Assembly (NCBI GenBank): GCA_027257055.1
Contig: JAPVLO010000056.1
Location: 2,232,001-2,296,000, forward strand
Source: Cephalopachus bancanus
Taxonomy: Eukaryota > Chordata > Mammalia > Primates > Tarsiidae
Direction: 5' to 3'
DNA: 64,000 nucleotides
In this document: positions 47,745 through 59,024 of the stretch, piece after piece
Numbering within the stretch: position 1 is the first letter of the stretch
Layout of the letters: every line of letters begins with the position of its first letter
The notes under the pieces: model-generated
Databases searched by the model: none
What the model was told of the DNA's origin: nothing
What the model saw: only the letters and a program-made list of their open reading frames with translations
Translations under genes and position numbers: made by a program

Positions 47745-48330
47745 TATACGAGGGGGAACTCCCCTAAAAATTTAAATTATTTTTTGGAGGGTGGACCTCT
47801 TGTTGTATAGGCCTCCCCCATTGGACAGGTGTTTGAGGAGTCCATCGGTATCAGTGTACCAGCTAGCATTGCTGTGAGAAGCTGCATTTGGCTTCAGTGA
47901 ATTTTTTGGGAGATTCTTTCAAAGTGTTTGCCCATTTCATGATGGGTGATTTATGAGCACATCTGCCTTCGGTACACTGAGTGTTCAGCAGTTCTTGACC
48001 AAAAATGGCATGGCCCCCATGCCCCACTCTCCTTATCCACTTAATCTTGCCCTGAGTGATTTTCTTTTTTATTGTTTCCTTGGATGAAAATAGTCCTCCC
48101 AAGAAAATGTTTTGCTGATGTGGAAGAGGTGAATCAAAGCATGGCAAAAACATTAAAAGGCACCAAAATTGACGAGTTCAAAAATGTTTTGAGCAGTAGA
48201 AAAAATGTCTTCATAGGTGTATTACATTAAACAAGAGTATTTTGAAGGTGAGTAAAGTTTAAACATGTGTGAACAAATATACAATTTGTTATAAATAAAT
48301 TCTGGGGTTTTTGAGGTCCCCTCTTGTATA
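47745..48330 (+). mobile_element. HSMAR2-like mariner remnant with broken transposase 3' part
   Basis: Ends are inverted repeats at TA: 'tatacgagggggaactcccc' and the reverse of 'ggggtcccctcttgtata'-type sequence. The body encodes, with stops and shifts, the C-terminal third of a mariner transposase: 'gaggagtccatcggtatcag', 'gccttcggtacactgagtgt', and a PHSPYPLNLALSDF stretch that corresponds to the YSPDLAPxD signature with its second catalytic aspartate site degraded. At 586 bp against about 1.3 kb for a full element, most of the 5' part is deleted. Non-functional. Confidence 0.87.
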
Positions 48331-48865
48331 GTTATTCTTGCTTTCTAATTATTTGTATCTGCGTGACAAATCTTTTTCTAATATTTTGTTTTAACTTCTG
48401 TGACTATAAAGTATAATTTATGTAGACATGCATAGATAAGTATTGCTTTATCTAGTCTATCAATCTGTCTTTAAATCACACTAATTAGACCATTTACTTC
48501 AAGTCTAATTATTGATATGGTTAGGTTTGAGTTTACCATTTACAATTTGTTATCTATTTGTCCCAAATCTATTTTGTGTCTATTTTCTTTTTTTTAGACT
48601 CACCTCTTAGATTTAATATTTTTCCAATTCCAGTTGATATATTAACTATTCTACATTAATTTTTTGGTTGTTAGATTTGTTGTATACATCATCAGCTTAT
48701 CACAATCTACTTTCAAATAATATCATACTACTTCTGATATCATTTTATTCTATTTGAATAATTTCTTTTAACAGTTCTTATAGTGCGGGCCTTTTGGCAA
48801 TGAATTTTCCTTTCTTATGGCCAGAAAGTCTTTATTTTGATATATCTCTGCTGAATAAAAAATTC

Positions 48866-49061
48866 TTTTTTTTTGAGTCGGAGTCTCACTCTGTCGCTCA
48901 GGCTGGAGTGCAGTGGCACGCTCACAGCCACCGCAGCCTTGACCTGCTGGGCTCAGGTCATCCTTCTATCTCAGTCTTGAAAGTAGCTGAAACTACAGGC
49001 AGGCACCACCACACCAGGCTAGTTTTTTGATTCATTGCAGAGACAAGGTCTTGCCAAGTTG
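48866..49061 (-). mobile_element. Alu, lineage-specific subfamily, antisense, truncated
   Basis: 'gagtcggagtctcactctgt', 'ccttgacctgctgggctcag', 'ttttgattcattgcagagac', then stops in the left arm at 'ttgccaagttg', where L1 sequence resumes, so about 90 bp of the Alu start is missing. Confidence 0.92.
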
Positions 49062-49187
49062 ATTCTAAGTGAATTGTTTTTTTTTCCCCTTCCCTCCTCA
49101 CATCACTTTAAAGATGTCATTTCGTTATCTTCTGACTTGCATAGTCTTTGAAAAAATATCTCTTTTGTTCCTCTTTGCATAAAGTGA

Positions 49188-49201
49188 TACGCGCGTGTGT
49201 G

Positions 49202-49250
<49 letters not shown>
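49188..49250. repeat. Alternating purine-pyrimidine tract: (CG)(TG)(CG)(CA)n
   Basis: 63 bp of unbroken alternation, including GTGTGTGCGCGCGCACACAC, which is its own reverse complement, then about 20 CA units. Confidence 0.97.
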
Positions 49251-49251
<1 letters not shown>

Positions 49252-49559
49252 AGAAGGTGTCCAAAATATGTATACACATTTTAAGAAAGGAAAAAACTGT
49301 ATGTGCTTCTGCCATTTTCTTTGACAACCCTGCCTGTCACATGGTGATGCTAGCATCCATTTGATTCATGTTGTATTTTGAGTGAACATCATATATATAT
49401 ATATATTTCTGTTTGCTAATTCCATCATTTCAATTTTATAGGTCTTTAGAATTAGGAAGGATTTAGCATCTAGTTTAATCCACTCATGTTGCAGTGAAAG
49501 AAACTGAAACTTATAGAGGGAAGAGGAGTATTTAATAACAACAAAACCACCCTGCTAAG

Positions 49560-49745
49560 CATTTTACAAATATTGGTCAATCTTATTATATTCTTCTAAG
49601 ATTGTTGTTATTATTCCCCGCGTTGAAGCCCAGAGCAGAAGAAAGTGATTTGATATATTTTAGGTCCTCTAGCTACATAGTGGCACAGCTAGGCCTTCTG
49701 ATTCCCAGATTAGTATTATTACCACTACAACCATTACTCCCTTCC
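49560..49745 (+). repeat. MIR SINE, sense
   Basis: 'ttattccccgcgttgaagcc', 'ctagctacatagtggcacag', 'ctaggccttctgattcccag'. Confidence 0.75.
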
Positions 49746-49840
49746 ATTGAAAAACAAAACAAAACTCGTAAAAAATGAGAACCCATTTTGATAAGCAAGA
49801 TAAATATTTAATTTGGAGTTATGATACCCAGAGATTTTCC

Positions 49841-50112
49841 TTTTCCTTCTTTTTTTTGAGTCAGAGTCTCACTCTGTCACCCATGCTGGAGGGCAGTGGC
49901 ACGCTCACAGCCACCACAGCCTCGACTTGCTAGGCTCAGACGATCCTTCCACTTCAGTCTTCCAAGTAGCTGGAACTACAGGCATATGCCACCACACCAG
50001 GCTAATTTTTTGATTTATTGTAGAGATGAGGTCTTACCAAGTTGCCCAGGCTGGTCTCGAACCCGGGGCTTGGGCAATCCTCTCACCTCGGCTTCCCAAA
50101 GTGCTGTCCCAA
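49841..50112 (-). mobile_element. Alu, lineage-specific subfamily, antisense
   Basis: 'gagtcagagtctcactctgt', 'cctcgacttgctaggctcag', 'ttgatttattgtagagatga', 'ctcgaacccggggcttgggc'. 'agattttc' flanks both sides (about 49832 and 50113). Confidence 0.93.
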
Positions 50113-50539
50113 AGATTTTCATAACATGTTCAACCCCAAATTTCTACTGACAAAGAACAGAATTCCTTGGTGGAATAGAAAAGAATGTGAATAAGAACGC
50201 CAAATATAGAAAAAAACAACTTAAACACTTAAAGACTTTTTGCTTTTTTCAAAAAATAGGTAATATAGGTAAGAGACCCTAAAGAAGCTTCAGTCACAAT
50301 CTTCTTTTTTATTTTATTTTATTTTAATGGGCATCAGAATATGTTTACCTAAGTACCTTGGGCCAAAGCCAGGTGAATATTTTAAACAATTGTCTAGATG
50401 GCTGAAAATCAATATGTATTCAGGATATATGAGTTTTTAATTAACATAAACAATTGGAGTATGGGTGTGACTCAAGAATGACTCATGGTGATATGAAGAC
50501 TTTTATTCAGGGCAACGAATCTTTAATTATAATTCAAGT

Positions 50540-51010
50540 GGCATCAGATCTGGGCTAGGAGGTGTGATCAGCCTGGCAAGTCCTGGCATCACCACTTAGT
50601 GGCTACAGAACATGGCCAGTTACTTCAATGTTTCCATCTATGAGACGAAGATGATGCATATTTCATAGAATTCTTGTCAGGAGTTAGGAAAGTTTTCAAA
50701 AAGTTTTTAGCTCTGAGCCTGGTACATGGTAAACCTTTTAAAAATAATTTTTATTGCTCTGTTTCTCTTTTTTCAGAAATCCCTCATGTTACTTCTTGGA
50801 ATACTAAACACATGAGTAGCCTTTGGAGTCAAACAGACTTTGTCAGAATCCAGGCTTTACTACTTACTACCCATTTAAAATCAAGCAAGTTATTTTAACT
50901 CCTTATGAATTTATTTTACTCATCTATAAAATGGGTATAATACTTACTGCCCTTCAGGGTTCTTGTGAAATTTTAATGAAATAACTTAAGAGTAAATGAT
51001 ACATTCATAC
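50540..51010 (+). repeat. Two MIR SINEs, sense
   Basis: First (50540-50760): 'gcatcaccacttagtggcta', 'tctatgagacgaagatgatg', 'gctctgagcctggtacatgg'. Second (50820-51010): 'ggagtcaaacagactttgtc', 'tcatctataaaatgggtata', 'cttgtgaaattttaatgaaa'. Confidence 0.78.
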
Positions 51011-51014
51011 AAAA

Positions 51015-51860
51015 TCCTGTTACTGAGTTCCCACTATATACCAGGTCCTGTGCACGACACTAGAGCACAATGGTGAGTGATATGGTCATGATATTTGCCT
51101 TCTAGAACTTGCAGGCTAGGAATGGGAATCAGGTGTTAGATGCTCTACAAATATGGCATGATATTAGCATAAGGCAGCAGGTCAAGGAAAGCTATCTAGA
51201 GAAAATAACTGGAGTGGGAAGGTGTGGCCAGATGAATGAAATGTGATTAGCATTCTGTGTGGTGGAAATAGTATTATGCAAATACTGCAGAAGAGCCTGG
51301 CACATGCTTGGAACTAAATGTTCTATATGAAATCATAGGTGAATCTGTCATATGGTGAATGTTTTTTGCATTCACTCATTCATACATTCAACAAATAAAT
51401 ATTCCAGGTATGCTAGGTGCTAGGTAGTGAACTGCACAGACGATGTCCCTGCACTCATGGAATATATAATGCAGTGGTGAAGTTAGTAAGTATGTAAACA
51501 AAAGGTTTCATTAAAAATTGTGACAAATGCTATGAGGGAAACAAATGGGACTCTTTGCCAGAGAATAGCAGAGCAATCTAAAGATAGCCTGATGGGGGAG
51601 AGGTTCTCTGTGGTGGTGGCATTTAAGCTAAGATGTGAAGAATGACAGAAACAAGCGTGAAAAACAGGGGAAAGTCGAGAAATCACATGTGCTAAGACCC
51701 TGTGGTGGGAAGTGGCTTGTCACGCTTGGGGGCTAAAGAATGGGAGCACTGTAGAAACAGGAACTGTGCCATGAATAGAAGTCCGAAAGATGGACAGAAG
51801 CCATATCCCAGAGGGCCTTAGGCACCTTGATGAGGAATTTTGATTTTAGTCTATGTGTAG
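51015..51860 (-). repeat. L2 fragments, antisense
   Basis: 'gttcccactatataccaggt', then 'cattcaacaaataaatattc', 'gatgtccctgcactcatgga', 'gacaaatgctatgagggaaa', 'gtggcatttaagctaagatg', 'atcccagagggccttaggca'. Continues beyond the microsatellite ('cactgaagggtcttatgagc', 51927). Confidence 0.78.
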
Positions 51861-51863
51861 TAA

Positions 51864-51866
<3 letters not shown>

Positions 51867-51913
<47 letters not shown>
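51867..51913. repeat. (CA)n microsatellite within the L2
   Basis: About 22 CA units preceded by CACG. Confidence 0.97.
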
Positions 51914-51915
<2 letters not shown>

Positions 51916-52412
51916 TATAAAAAAATCACTGAAGGGTCTTATGAGCAGGGATGTTATCTAATTTTTCATTTAAAAAAATATCCTGGTTGCTGTGCTGAGA
52001 ATGAACTGGAAAAAGGTGCAGTAGGTCTTGGTTCAGAGCAAGTCATAACAAGGAGCTGGGTAAAGAAGCATAGTAAGAGTTTAGATGTGGAGTGTCAAGT
52101 TGGCCATGCCTGAGAGGCAACTAGTACAGATATAATGTGGGGCAACTGGAGAAACAAAACAGGACTGCAGAAGGGTGGCCTAAGTTGAAGATCTAAATGT
52201 AGGCGACATTCACACAGATGGTGCATGAAGCCAAGGTCACTAATCTTGGATCCTTAAGGGTGAGAAAAGTAAAAAGAGAAAGGAAGAATGATAAGACTAC
52301 CTCCTGAGGAATTCCTGTTTTTAGAGAAGTCAAAGAGGACGGTCCAGAAGCAGGAAGAGAGCAAGGGAGTGTGGCGCTGAAGAAGGAAAAAGAGGTTAGC
52401 AGAGAGTGACTT

Positions 52413-52870
52413 AGTCTGTTTTGTGTTTTTTATAATAGAATACCTGAGCTGGACGCAGTGGCTCAAGCTTGTAATCCCAGTACTTTGGGAGGCAGAGGCG
52501 AGAGGATTGTCTGAGCTCAGGGGTTTGAGATCAGCCTGTGCAACATGGTGAGACCTCGTCTCTACAATAAATTAAAAAAAAAAATTAGCCAGACATGGTG
52601 GCACATGCCTGTAGTTCTAGCTACTTGGAAGGCTGAAGTGGAAAGATCACCTGAGCCCAGCAGGTCTAGGCTTCGGTAGCTGTGAGTCTGTCACTGCACT
52701 CCAGCCTGGGTGATATAGTGAGACTCTGACTCAAAAACAAACAAAAAAAACAACAAAAAAGGAATACCTGAGACTGCATAATTATAAGGAAAATAGGCTT
52801 ATTTGGCTCAAGATTGTGCAGGTGTATAAGAAGCATGGCACCAGCATCTGTCTGACTTCTCATGAAGACT
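52413..52870 (-). mobile_element. THE1/MST-type MaLR LTR end, antisense, split by an Alu
   Basis: 'ttagtctgttttgtgttttt' and 'tataatagaatacctgag' before the Alu; 'gaatacctgagactgcataa', 'ggcttatttggctcaagatt', 'gcatggcaccagcatctgtc' after it. Confidence 0.9.
52449..52761 (+). mobile_element. Alu, sense, inserted in the MaLR LTR
   Basis: 'ctggacgcagtggctcaagc', 'tctctacaataaattaaaaa', 'gcccagcaggtctaggcttc'. Duplication 'gaatacctgag' at 52438-52448 and 52762-52772. Confidence 0.95.
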
Positions 52871-53424
52871 TTTTAATTTTATATATTTATTTATTTTTAA
52901 AATTAACATATACACTTTTACTGTGTTTTATTGAGAATGTCTTATATGCCAGCCACTGTTCTGGGCCCTGGGGATATAACAGAGAATAAGAAAGACAAAG
53001 CCCTTCTCTTAGCTCTCATGGAGCCTCTGTTATAGAAGCTTATGTGGTCATTTTATACAGTTTAAGTTTTAAAAAGAAAATAACAGAGAATGTCCTGGTG
53101 AGAACTTTCTTGCTGCTTCAAAACGTGGTGGAGAAAGTGGAAGTGGGAAGTGGGAACTAATTCTGTTTAGCCAGAAGGAGAACTCACCACAGAGAACAGC
53201 ACCAACCTTTTCAGGAGGGATCTGTACCATGACACTTCCTTCTAGGCCCGACATCACCATGTTGGGGATCCAATTTCAACATGAGTTTGGGTAGAGATGA
53301 ATGAATCAGTTCTAAACCACAGCAGAGAGCAAGTAAGGCAAAGTCAGAAAAGTTTCTATTGGATTTAGCAACAAGAATGTAGCTAAGACGGAGCACTTTT
53401 AAAGTCAAATTTAAACTACCTCTT

Positions 53425-54030
53425 GGCTGGGCTCAGTGGCTCAGCCTGTCATCCCAGCACTTTGGGAGGCTGAGACAAGTGGATTGCCTGAGCCCACGGG
53501 TTTAAGACCAGCCCAGGCAACTTGGCGAGACCTCCTCTCTATAATAAAAATTTAAAAATGAGCTGGGCGCTGGGCTCGGTGGCTCAGCCTGTAATCCCGC
53601 GCCTTTGGGAAGTTGAGGTGAGTGGATTGCCTGAGCCCGCGGGTTCGAGACCCGCCTGGGCAGCGAGACCTCATCTCTACAATAAATAAGAAAATCAGCC
53701 GGGCATGGTAGCGTGCGCCTGTAGTTCCGGCTACTTGGAAGGCTGAGGCGGAAGGTTTGCCGGAGCCCAGCAGGTCGAGGCTGCGGTGGCTGGGAGCGGC
53801 CACTGCACTCCAGTCTGGGCGACAGAGTGAGACTCCAACTCAAAAAAAAAAAAAAAATGAGCTGGGCGTGGTAGCACATGCCTGTAGCTCCAGCTACTTG
53901 GAAGGTTGAGGCAGAAGGATCGCCGGAGCCCAGCAGGTTGACACTGGGGTGGCTGTGAGCATGCCACTGCACTCCAGCCTGGACAAGAGAGAGAGACTCC
54001 AACTCAAACAAACAAATAAATAAATAAATA
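53425..54030 (+). mobile_element. Alu, lineage-specific subfamily, sense, split by a second Alu
   Basis: The left arm ends at 'aatgagctgggcg' (53569), and the right arm resumes with 'tggtagcacatgcctgtagc' at 53869. Ends 'actccaactc' with an (AAAT)n tail. Confidence 0.94.
53570..53852 (+). mobile_element. Young Alu nested in an Alu of the same subfamily
   Basis: Full dimer 'ctgggctcggtggctcagcc', 'gcccgcgggttcgagacccg', 'gccggagcccagcaggtcga', pure A tail. The target duplication 'aaaatgagctgggcg' stands at about 53555-53569 and 53854-53868. It keeps many CpGs, so it is the least diverged Alu here. Confidence 0.96.
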
Positions 54031-54042
54031 CCTCTCTTTCTT

Positions 54043-54160
54043 TTTTTAAAATTTATTTTATTTTAAAGATATGGGGTACAATTCAGGATTAGGTATACAA
54101 GTGGTCATTGCACAGGAAAGTTTGGTCCTGCCTTTGGTCCCCACTTTGCCTGGTTTGAGA
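54043..54160 (-). repeat. Probable L1 3'-end fragment, antisense
   Basis: 'agatatggggtacaattcag', 'gtggtcattgcacaggaaag', resembling 15040-15150. Confidence 0.45.
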
Positions 54161-54589
54161 TGAGGTAAAATACCTCTCTTTCATGATGAAATTTCCATGT
54201 AACTGAATGGAATTGGCTCAAGATTACATGATTAATGACAATCAGATTTGAATATAAGCTGAGCCAGTTTATTAGGATAACACCCTCGCAATAATCAGGG
54301 TTAGGCTTTCTGACCTCCTAGCCTAGGGTTGGCTGCTAATTAATTATTTTGTTTTCTAAATTGCTGAAGTGGTCACATTCTGGGGTCAAGCCTTTGACTT
54401 GAAGTTTGCTTATTCAGCTCCAGGTTTTAGGCCCTTTGCCCAATATGCCACCCTATTTTTAAAAGGCAGATGGGAGGTGTCTCACTCGTCCTATACAGCA
54501 GACATTCAATACATTTTTGATGATGATGGAGAGGTTTGACAAGCATGTATGGAGTTGAGAAGGTTAGAGAGAAGCTAACATGTGTGCCA

Positions 54590-54760
54590 GGCTTATGCTT
54601 GGGTCTTTATGTACATTATCTCACTCCATATTCAAAATAGTCTTGTAAGCTATTGTCCCTGTTTTTCAACTATAAGAAAATTGAAGTTCAGTGAGTGGCA
54701 GAAACTGGATTCAAATGCATATTTAGCAGACTCTAAACCTCTTTCTTTTACATCCGTGTT
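54590..54760 (+). repeat. MIR SINE, sense
   Basis: 'tgtacattatctcactccat', 'aactataagaaaattgaagt', 'ggcagaaactggattcaaat'. Confidence 0.7.
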
Positions 54761-54799
54761 TCTTCAACTGTGTCACCTAGTGTTACAGATATTGCATGA

Positions 54800-56260
54800 A
54801 AAAAGAAATGACCTGTTTCCCCACCCCACAAAATATGGGAAATGCTGGGTTAAACAAATTAAAATGTAGAAGTTATCAAAGGCTTTCATGTGTTATTGGA
54901 CATTTTAAATTTCCAAGAATGGTATGTGGTGTGCAGTTCATCCAAATGAATTTGACCTTGAAATGTTTCTTCTCTTCCTCTCCCACCTCTGGTGCCTATC
55001 TCAGGAACTAGTATTCTGTAGAGTACACTTTGAGAAACTCTCCAATAGCACTATATTGACTTGTACTCGTTCTACCGATGAAAAAATGAAAAGCCAGACA
55101 GTTAAAGTAGCTTGCTTATAGTAGCACAGCAAGTTAGAGGCAAACTAAAGACTAGAATAAAAGACTCCTGAATCCCTGTGCTCCATATTAAGTGTCTTGT
55201 AGTTGAGTACATTTCACTAGCTGAGAGATGCTCTAAAAATATTTGCCAAGATTGACTAGGCCAAAGAATGATTAATGGCTCCGTAAATAATTTAAAAAAT
55301 AAATACAGTTTTTTAAGAAAGCCATTTGGTAATATGTGTTATACACTTTAAAATCTCTTCAACTCAGCCATCCATTCTGTAGGCTATATCTTCAATAAAT
55401 AGCTTAGAAAACAAAAACTGGGGACTAAATAATCTAATTGTTTAATATTAGGGGAGTGGAACAATGTGTACTACCATAAATAGTTTGTTTCTGCTCTACT
55501 ATTAAGTGGAAGAATCAAGATATAAAATGTAGTACTTGATGTATGACCTCAATATGTTATGAAAATAAAGAGTGGAAGAAATATAACAAAATAGTAATGG
55601 TGATAAAATTTGGGACAATTTTTTCCCTTATAATCTTTCCTATGTTCTCTTTAATGAGAATGTATTACTTTTATAATCACCCAAAATGAAGTACATTACA
55701 AAATTCATTGACATGATAAGAGAAAATGTTAGTTACATTGATATTGGCTAAAAGGTTGGAGCCCCGTAATGACTTAATGAATGGTCTTGGTGTACCTTTG
55801 TACTCTGGCCTCAGTGATAGCATTAGTGTGTGTGCCTCTGTCTAGACATCATGTCACAAAGCTTTTAAAACTACTGCAGCACAACCCTGCTCTGTCTAGG
55901 CTTTTGCATGCATCCATTAATATGGTTTCTTTCCAGTTTGACATCATAATGCAGTCTCTGTGGACTTACAATGACATTACCTTGATAATTTTATAGTGAG
56001 ATGCAGAACTAAGGGTAGAGTCCTTTCCTGTTCCCAAATCTTCGCCCTGTGCCTTCTCTCTCCCCTTCTTTTTCTCCATGTTCCTACATTTCAAACTTTT
56101 ATCATTAGGACCGCCTATCAGGAAAGTGACATGGGGACCAAACGTTGAGTCATTTGAATTTCTAGATACCAAGATCTAATTTAATTTAGATTCTAATAGA
56201 GAATCATGTTCAAATAAATGTCCCAACAATGCCACTGCCCATTTCCCAGAAATTGGCATC
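54800..56260. other. Intron 1 sequence, AT-rich, no other gene seen
   Basis: Mostly unique. A MIR-like piece occurs at about 55050-55200 ('tctaccgatgaaaaaatgaa', 'gcacagcaagttagaggcaa'). Nothing exon-like beyond chance frames. Confidence 0.5.
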
Positions 56261-56263
56261 ATT

Positions 56264-56362
56264 TCCCCCTCCCTCCTTCTCTTCTTTCCCCCTCCCTCCC
56301 TCTCTCCTTTCCCTTCTTTCCTTCCTTCTTCCCTCTATCCCTTCCTTTCTTCCTTTCATAGG
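56264..56362. repeat. Pyrimidine tract (CCCTCC/CTTCC)n
   Basis: About 100 bp almost purely C and T on the + strand. Confidence 0.95.
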
Positions 56363-57091
56363 TATTTTCTGAGCTCAGTAGCAAATATAAACAGTACTTG
56401 TATTCATACAGCTTAGAATTTGATGGGGAAGAAATTATACACATATTGCAAGTATGGTAATTGAGTGTTGAGACGTGCAGAGATTGGCCAAATCATATGA
56501 AAGGAGGTATGTAACAAGTCTGTGTATAGGGAAATGTCTCCCTAAGGAACTAATGTTTATGATGAGTTAAAAAGATACCTAGGAGTTAACCAAGGTAAAG
56601 GGATAGGTAGTTGAATTCATTCAAGGTTGGGTTTTGCAGGTAGGTTACATTGGGAGAACAATGGGGCCTAGGAGTTTAGGATATAGGCAAGATTTTAAAA
56701 TGATGGGTCATGGAATCAAAACTGGTTATAAAGGGAAATAAAGATGGGAGTCTTACTGATGGGAAAGAAGCGGAGATGTCAAGATAATGGAGGCCCTAGT
56801 GAGGTTCAAGAAAAAGTGCAGTGAAAATCCTTGAGTGTATAAGATAGAAGGAGAGGAAGCTATAGAAGCTTCAAGTAACTATTTGCAGGTGACTCATGAA
56901 TTGATGATTTGGAGGAAGAGCTGTATCAAAGAGTACAAATGTCAAGAATGTGACCATAGAAGATAGATGAGTGAAGAAAATATAATTACAGATAAGGAAA
57001 AGGAACAATTGAGAGGGCAGAGTGTTGAATGGCTCATTTATAGGGATGATGAGTCTACCAGAATGATACAGAAATTGGGGTGGAGAAGAAT

Positions 57092-57133
57092 AGTTTTGTC
57101 TGAGGGAGTGGGAGTTTTGTTTGAGGGAGTGGG
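57092..57133 (+). repeat. 21-bp tandem duplication
   Basis: Two adjacent copies of agttttgtctgagggagtggg; the second copy has one C-to-T change. Confidence 0.95.
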
Positions 57134-57156
57134 AAGGCTGGCATCATCTTATAGAT

Positions 57157-58781
57157 CAGAGTTCCTCAACATATGATCTACAGACCCCAGGGAATACACA
57201 TGATTTTCTCAGGGGATCTGTGAGTTCAAAACAATCTTCATAATAATATTAAGATACTATTTGCCCTTTTCATTGTGCTTATATTTGCACCGATGGTATA
57301 GAAGCACTGATGGATAAAACTCCTGGGGCCTTGGTTGAGACTCAAGTGGCATCAAGCTCACAGAAAAAAAGAAAATTAAACTTTACTTAAGAAAAGCCCT
57401 TCCTGAAGCAGTAAGAATTACTAATTTTATTAAACCTCAATCCTTGAATAGACCTGATTTAAATATTCTGAGTGACAAAATGGGAAGAATGCATAAACAA
57501 GTTCTGATAGACTATAATGATTGTCTTGAGGAAAGGCAATTACTTAAGTTGTAAGTTAAAGTAGCCACTTGTCTTAGTTTGAGCTGCTATAACAAATGAC
57601 CAAAGACTGGGTAGCTTAAGCAACAGACATTTATTTCTCACAGGCTGGGAAGTTCAAGATCAAGGTACTGGCAGATTCAGTGTCTGGTGAGGCCCTGCTT
57701 CCTGGTTCACTGGTGACTGTGTCTTCTTGTGGTAGAGGGGAATGGGAGGTCTTGGTGGTGATCACTTTAATAAGGACACTAATCCCATTCATGAAGGCTC
57801 CACTCTCATGACCTAATTACTTCCCAAATACCCCACCTCCTAACACCATCACCTTGGGGCTAGGTTTCAACATATACATTTTGGGGGAACATAAACGTTT
57901 GGTTCATAAGGCCACTTTTTTTCCTGGAGCATCATTTTTACTTGACAAAATGATTACTAGACAAACTGTGATTAGTTGGGCTTAGGTATTTGGCGTGTAT
58001 TGTCTCAAAAATGCAGAGAGCCTACCACTTCAAGGAAAACAATCTTATTTGTTACAAATAACAAAGATTGAGCTTTCATGAGAAAATTAAAATCTTATAT
58101 CCACCACCATGAAGTTGATGAGATCACTGGTGATATTAACAAGTTTGATTTTTTGTATTAAATAGTGAAATGAGTTAGTATTTGTAAGATGTACATACTC
58201 AATGAACCATTGTTTTCCAAATTTCTAACACCTGATGTTATCAATATTACATATGGACACAAGAGACATTCAAAGTGTATATAGACCAATGAATTTTAGT
58301 GTAACAAAGAACAAAAAAATTAATTGGTATGCTTTCAGATTTCACACTGTAACTAACATATAAGAAATAACCACTTGTCAAGTTTTGATGTAGTGCCAAA
58401 CTATAATATCTACAGTTTTCTGAAAAAATTGTTAAGATACTTCTTTTTTCAACTATATAACTGTATGAGGCTGGATTTTCTTCATAGACTTCAACTAAAA
58501 CAACATAAAGCAACAGATTGAATGAAGAAGCAGAAATGAGATTCTAGTTGCTTTCTACCAAACCAGATATTTAAGGGATTTGCAAAAATGTAAATTTATG
58601 GTAACATGTTGTAAGCCTGTTATTTTAATTTTTTAAAAAGTAATCCATGTTTTTTACATTTCTATTTTCATTTCAAATTCTGTAGAGATCAATAGGTCTG
58701 GCCAACTTAAAGACTCTTTGGGGTCCTCAGTAATTTGTTAGTGTGCAAAGAGGTCCTGAGATCAAAAGTCTGAGAATCAGG
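57157..58781 (+). mobile_element. hAT-type DNA transposon remnant, split by a MaLR LTR
   Basis: The left end 'cagagttcctcaacatatga' and right end 'tcctgagatcaaaagtctga' + 'gaatcag' are diverged inverted repeats. Internal stretches such as 'gatggataaaactcctgggg', 'tatatccaccaccatgaagt', 'gaggctggattttcttcata' and 'caacagattgaatgaagaag' read as broken hAT transposase-type and 3' non-coding sequence common in mammals. I do not assign Zaphod, Arthur or Charlie. Confidence 0.72.
57570..57911 (-). mobile_element. ERVL-MaLR LTR, antisense, inside the hAT element
   Basis: 'gtcttagtttgagctgctat', 'acatttatttctcacaggct', 'gtctggtgaggccctgcttc', 'cacctcctaacaccatcacc', 'ttttgggggaacataaacg'. The 5-bp duplication ccact occurs at 57565-57569 and 57912-57916, as expected for an LTR element. 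Confidence 0.92.
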
Positions 58782-58855
58782 TTTAAAGGCGAACATAATT
58801 TTTCTGACTATTCCATGGTTCCTTGTCTAGGTTTCAACCTAAACATCGTTCATCA

Positions 58856-59024
58856 AGATGGGAGACTTAGAAGGGTGAGGGGTTGGAAAGGGGGTGGATG
58901 AGAAATTACTTAATGGGTACAAAGAATGTTTTCTCATGATGGATACCCTAAAAGCCCTGACTTGACCACTATGCATGTAATAAAGTTGCACTTGTACCCT
59001 ACAGATTTATATAAATAAAAAAAG
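58856..59024 (+). mobile_element. L1 3' end, sense
   Basis: 'agaagggtgaggggttggaa', 'gaaattacttaatgggtaca', 'taaagttgcacttgtaccct' + 'aca', then an AT-rich tail. Strongly 5'-truncated. Confidence 0.85.

Larger units (their letters stand above)
47325..49188 (-). mobile_element. L1 (old L1M type) fragment, antisense, with nested mariner, (CA)n and Alu
   Basis: Runs as a reversed L1: 'actgagatttgttttatgcc', 'cagttctatcagtttttgcc', 'tttaggattgttctgtcttt', then the mariner, then 'gcttgctttctaatt'-like continuation, 'accatttacttcaagtctaa', 'cagcttatcacaatctactt', 'tatagtgcgggccttttggc', then the Alu, then 'actttaaagatgtcatttcg', 'tctcttttgttcctctttgc'. Colinear on both sides of each insert. Confidence 0.85.

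Noticed and set aside
47863..48153. 96-codon minus-strand frame
   Set aside because: Shadow frame on the opposite strand of the mariner transposase remnant.
53502..54011. 169-codon minus-strand open frame
   Set aside because: It is the antisense translation of the nested Alu pair, with the usual Alu-derived LSPRLECSG-like peptide.
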